Positions 63,627 to 64,000 of a DNA stretch of 64,000 bases are shown here, in pieces. Under the pieces are notes generated by a model, which did not search any database, was not told where the DNA came from, and saw only the letters and a list, made by a program, of their open reading frames with translations. The translations under genes and the position numbers were made by a program. Numbering within the stretch: position 1 is the stretch's first letter; every line of letters begins with the position of its first letter. This DNA comes from Pelodera strongyloides (Eukaryota; Nematoda; Chromadorea; Rhabditida; Rhabditidae): NCBI GenBank assembly GCA_036852015.1, contig JAANDG010000138.1:124001-188000 (forward strand). The letters run 5' to 3'.

Positions 63627-64000
63627 ATCACAAAATCGTGCGCCGGATACATCAAGATTTCTATTCGTTTTCCTTGCTCGTTCTTTGTACATTCAACCTA
63701 CTACTGCCTTTTTACGATGCCTTACTAAACAACCACAACGTAATAATGAAAATAATAATGATTTCTGTGATAAAAATTTGAAAAATCTAAATGACGTGTT
63801 CACTAATTGTAAGACAGTTTATTGACCACATATATGAGACACAATACGAGACATACATTAACATGGATACCCTAAGACAAACATATTTCAAGTACAATTT
63901 TATTACAAAATAAACAGGCAAGGATTACCTATAAAAATAGTCGCACATCATCGAACATGATTACGCTGAAATGTGAATAGACTTTTAGAAGAGAGATGTG
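63627..64000. other. 3' flank of actin copy 3
   Basis: AT-rich downstream sequence with AATAAA at 63909-63914 as a candidate poly(A) signal. Nothing else is recognisable before the window ends. Confidence 0.5.

Overview
This window is nuclear DNA from a eukaryote, most likely an animal or a close unicellular relative. The genes have many short exons, GT-AG introns and long AT-rich intergenic DNA. The encoded actin, PP1 phosphatase and monoamine-oxidase-like proteins are all of animal type. I cannot name the species. I see no bacterial, viral, rRNA or CRISPR features.

Six protein-coding genes can be assembled by joining exons in phase. (1) 16749-23113, minus: complete catalytic subunit of protein phosphatase 1, nine coding exons, 331 aa. 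(2) 26652-36370, plus: a gene of about 21 exons for an unrecognised basic, S/T-P-rich protein of about 720 aa. It carries two motifs that match PP1-docking motifs, and it is transcribed divergently from the PP1 gene. (3) 37697-43814, minus: a monoamine-oxidase-like flavoprotein, 18 coding exons, 572 aa, with a C-terminal membrane anchor. (4-6) Three actin genes at 48614-50559 (minus), 55734-58279 (plus) and 61683-63626 (plus). They share identical intron positions and their 376-aa products differ at one residue.

The first 16.7 kb shows no supportable gene. It holds (GA)n tracts, inverted-repeat elements and simple repeats. The other intergenic stretches are at 23.1-26.6, 36.4-37.7, 43.8-48.6, 50.6-55.7 and 58.3-61.7 kb. 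They are also rich in (GA)n/(CT)n, with a GA-rich minisatellite and a duplicated block between actin copies 1 and 2.

The repeat landscape is the most unusual part. At least four groups of short elements with terminal inverted repeats are present, many inside introns. One group ends in TTAAAGCG, another in TTAAAGGGAYAGG; both look like non-autonomous elements at TTAA targets. A third has GGGCGC-type ends and forms long hairpins. A fourth ends in AGAGGCC(A/G)TATTCACCA. The three actin genes are mosaics: different introns and exons support different pairings, which points to gene conversion. Their 5' leaders all begin with GTAAAC directly after an intron acceptor.

The strongest candidate for something new is the PP1 gene beside a gene whose product looks like a PP1 partner (motifs KVRF and SILK, in the reverse of the order I know from KNL1). 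Next are the shared splice-acceptor leaders of five of the six genes and the hairpin element families.
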